Shown: in pieces, positions 63,659 to 64,000 of the stretch | How the letters are laid out: every line of letters begins with the position of its first letter | Position numbering within the stretch: position 1 is the stretch's first letter | DNA from: an uncultured Acetobacterium sp. | GTDB taxonomy: Bacteria; Bacillota; Clostridia; Eubacteriales; Eubacteriaceae | Reading direction: 5' to 3' | Length of the DNA stretch: 64,000 nucleotides | NCBI RefSeq assembly: GCF_963664135.1 | Contig: NZ_OY760905.1 | Coordinates: 1,364,001-1,428,000 of the forward strand | Program-made: the position numbers and the translations under genes | Notes under the pieces: generated by a model | Told to the model about the DNA's origin: nothing | The model's database searches: none | Seen by the model: the letters and a program-made list of their open reading frames with translations, nothing else

Positions 63659-63961
63659 TTATCTCTTATTTTTTGCCTGTTTACGATATTTAATAATGAC
63701 CGGACTATCGCTCTTTTTATTTAGTTTAACGATTTTCTTTTTTGCTCTATTGTGAAGTTGAGGGTTTTTTAGTTGGTGATTTTCTTTTGATTCTCCGACA
63801 TCTTCATTTATTTCACTTTCTAATGATTGTTTACGATGATTATCTTCTACGCTTTCATCCATCATATTGCTTTGAGAATATAAAGCTTTAGTTAAATAAT
63901 TCACCATAAAATATCCGGGAATGACAATAACAGCAACAATAACTAACATTCCAAGATCCAT
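63659..63961 (-). CDS. Small single-pass membrane protein of unknown function
   Basis: This 100-residue protein starts with one membrane helix (MLVIVAVIVIPGYFMVNYLT), followed by an acidic stretch and a strongly basic end (NRAKKKIVKLNKKSD). AAAGTGG lies upstream of the ATG at 63961; a GTG at 63973 is in frame but less supported. The shape recalls OadG-like small subunits, but no signature residues back that up. 63490-63658 is AT-rich with no gene. Confidence 0.5.
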   Translation of the reverse strand: MDLGMLVIVAVIVIPGYFMVNYLTKALYSQSNMMDESVEDNHRKQSLESEINEDVGESKENHQLKNPQLHNRAKKKIVKLNKKSDSPVIIKYRKQAKNKR

Positions 63962-64000
63962 TTTATTTACCACTTTCGAGTATTTCTTGTTTTTGGATCC

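Overview
The window looks like the chromosome of an anaerobic, low-to-medium GC Firmicute acetogen, most likely Acetobacterium or a close relative in the Eubacteriaceae. This is inferred from gene content: a corrinoid methyltransferase set with a reductive activator, a complete Eubacterium barkeri-type nicotinate fermentation pathway, and selenium-molybdenum hydroxylase maturation genes. No 16S gene is present, so the assignment is by content only.

Region 1 (1 to about 11,033) is the right part of an integrated mobile element. A partial tyrosine recombinase runs off the left edge. It is followed by a repressor, small HTH/excisionase-like genes, a cluster of hairpins, an HUH-type Rep protein, a Rha/KilAC regulator, a 2 kb decayed stretch, a HigBA toxin-antitoxin pair, a possible ADP-ribosyltransferase, a second repressor/operator switch, a tandem gene pair of which one copy is frameshifted, and a sigma factor. 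It ends at a 3'-terminal tmRNA/tRNA fragment that is probably the attachment site.

Region 2 (11.2-14.8 kb) holds a membrane diguanylate cyclase, a deoxyinosine/uracil glycosylase-family protein and a large metallophosphoesterase.

Region 3 (15.2-34.4 kb, all minus strand) encodes every step of nicotinate fermentation: NdhFSLM (nicotinate to 6-hydroxynicotinate), Hnr, Ena, Hgd, Hmd, Mgm (B12), Mii, DmdAB and Dml (to pyruvate plus propionate). Accessory genes are a GlmL-like ASKHA protein, a UPF0280/ApbE-like protein, an AA_synth-family protein and a cation/proton antiporter. YqeB and MocA (46-47.4 kb) probably mature the Se/Mo cofactor of nicotinate dehydrogenase.

Region 4 (34.4-45.7 kb) is joined directly upstream of the nicotinate genes. 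It has two corrinoid proteins, a non-pyrrolysine MttB-family methyltransferase, a DUF3311/sodium-solute symporter pair, a UroD-type methyltransferase fused to a thioredoxin-like domain and a CobW GTPase. Divergent from these are a PocR-AraC regulator, a MetH-activation-like protein and a RACE corrinoid activator. The arrangement suggests that a methylated nicotinate, most simply trigonelline (N-methylnicotinate), is taken up and demethylated, with the methyl group going to acetogenesis and the nicotinate to fermentation. This is the main hypothesis of the report.

Region 5 (47.8-57.1 kb) is a tight seven-gene minus-strand operon: STAS protein, two GH3-family acyl-adenylating enzymes, a heterodimeric ABC exporter and two RimK-like ATP-grasp ligases. 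It looks like an unrecognised pathway that makes and exports an amide- or peptide-type product. Region 6 (57.5-64 kb) has a large surface protein, pyruvate carboxylase and a small membrane protein.
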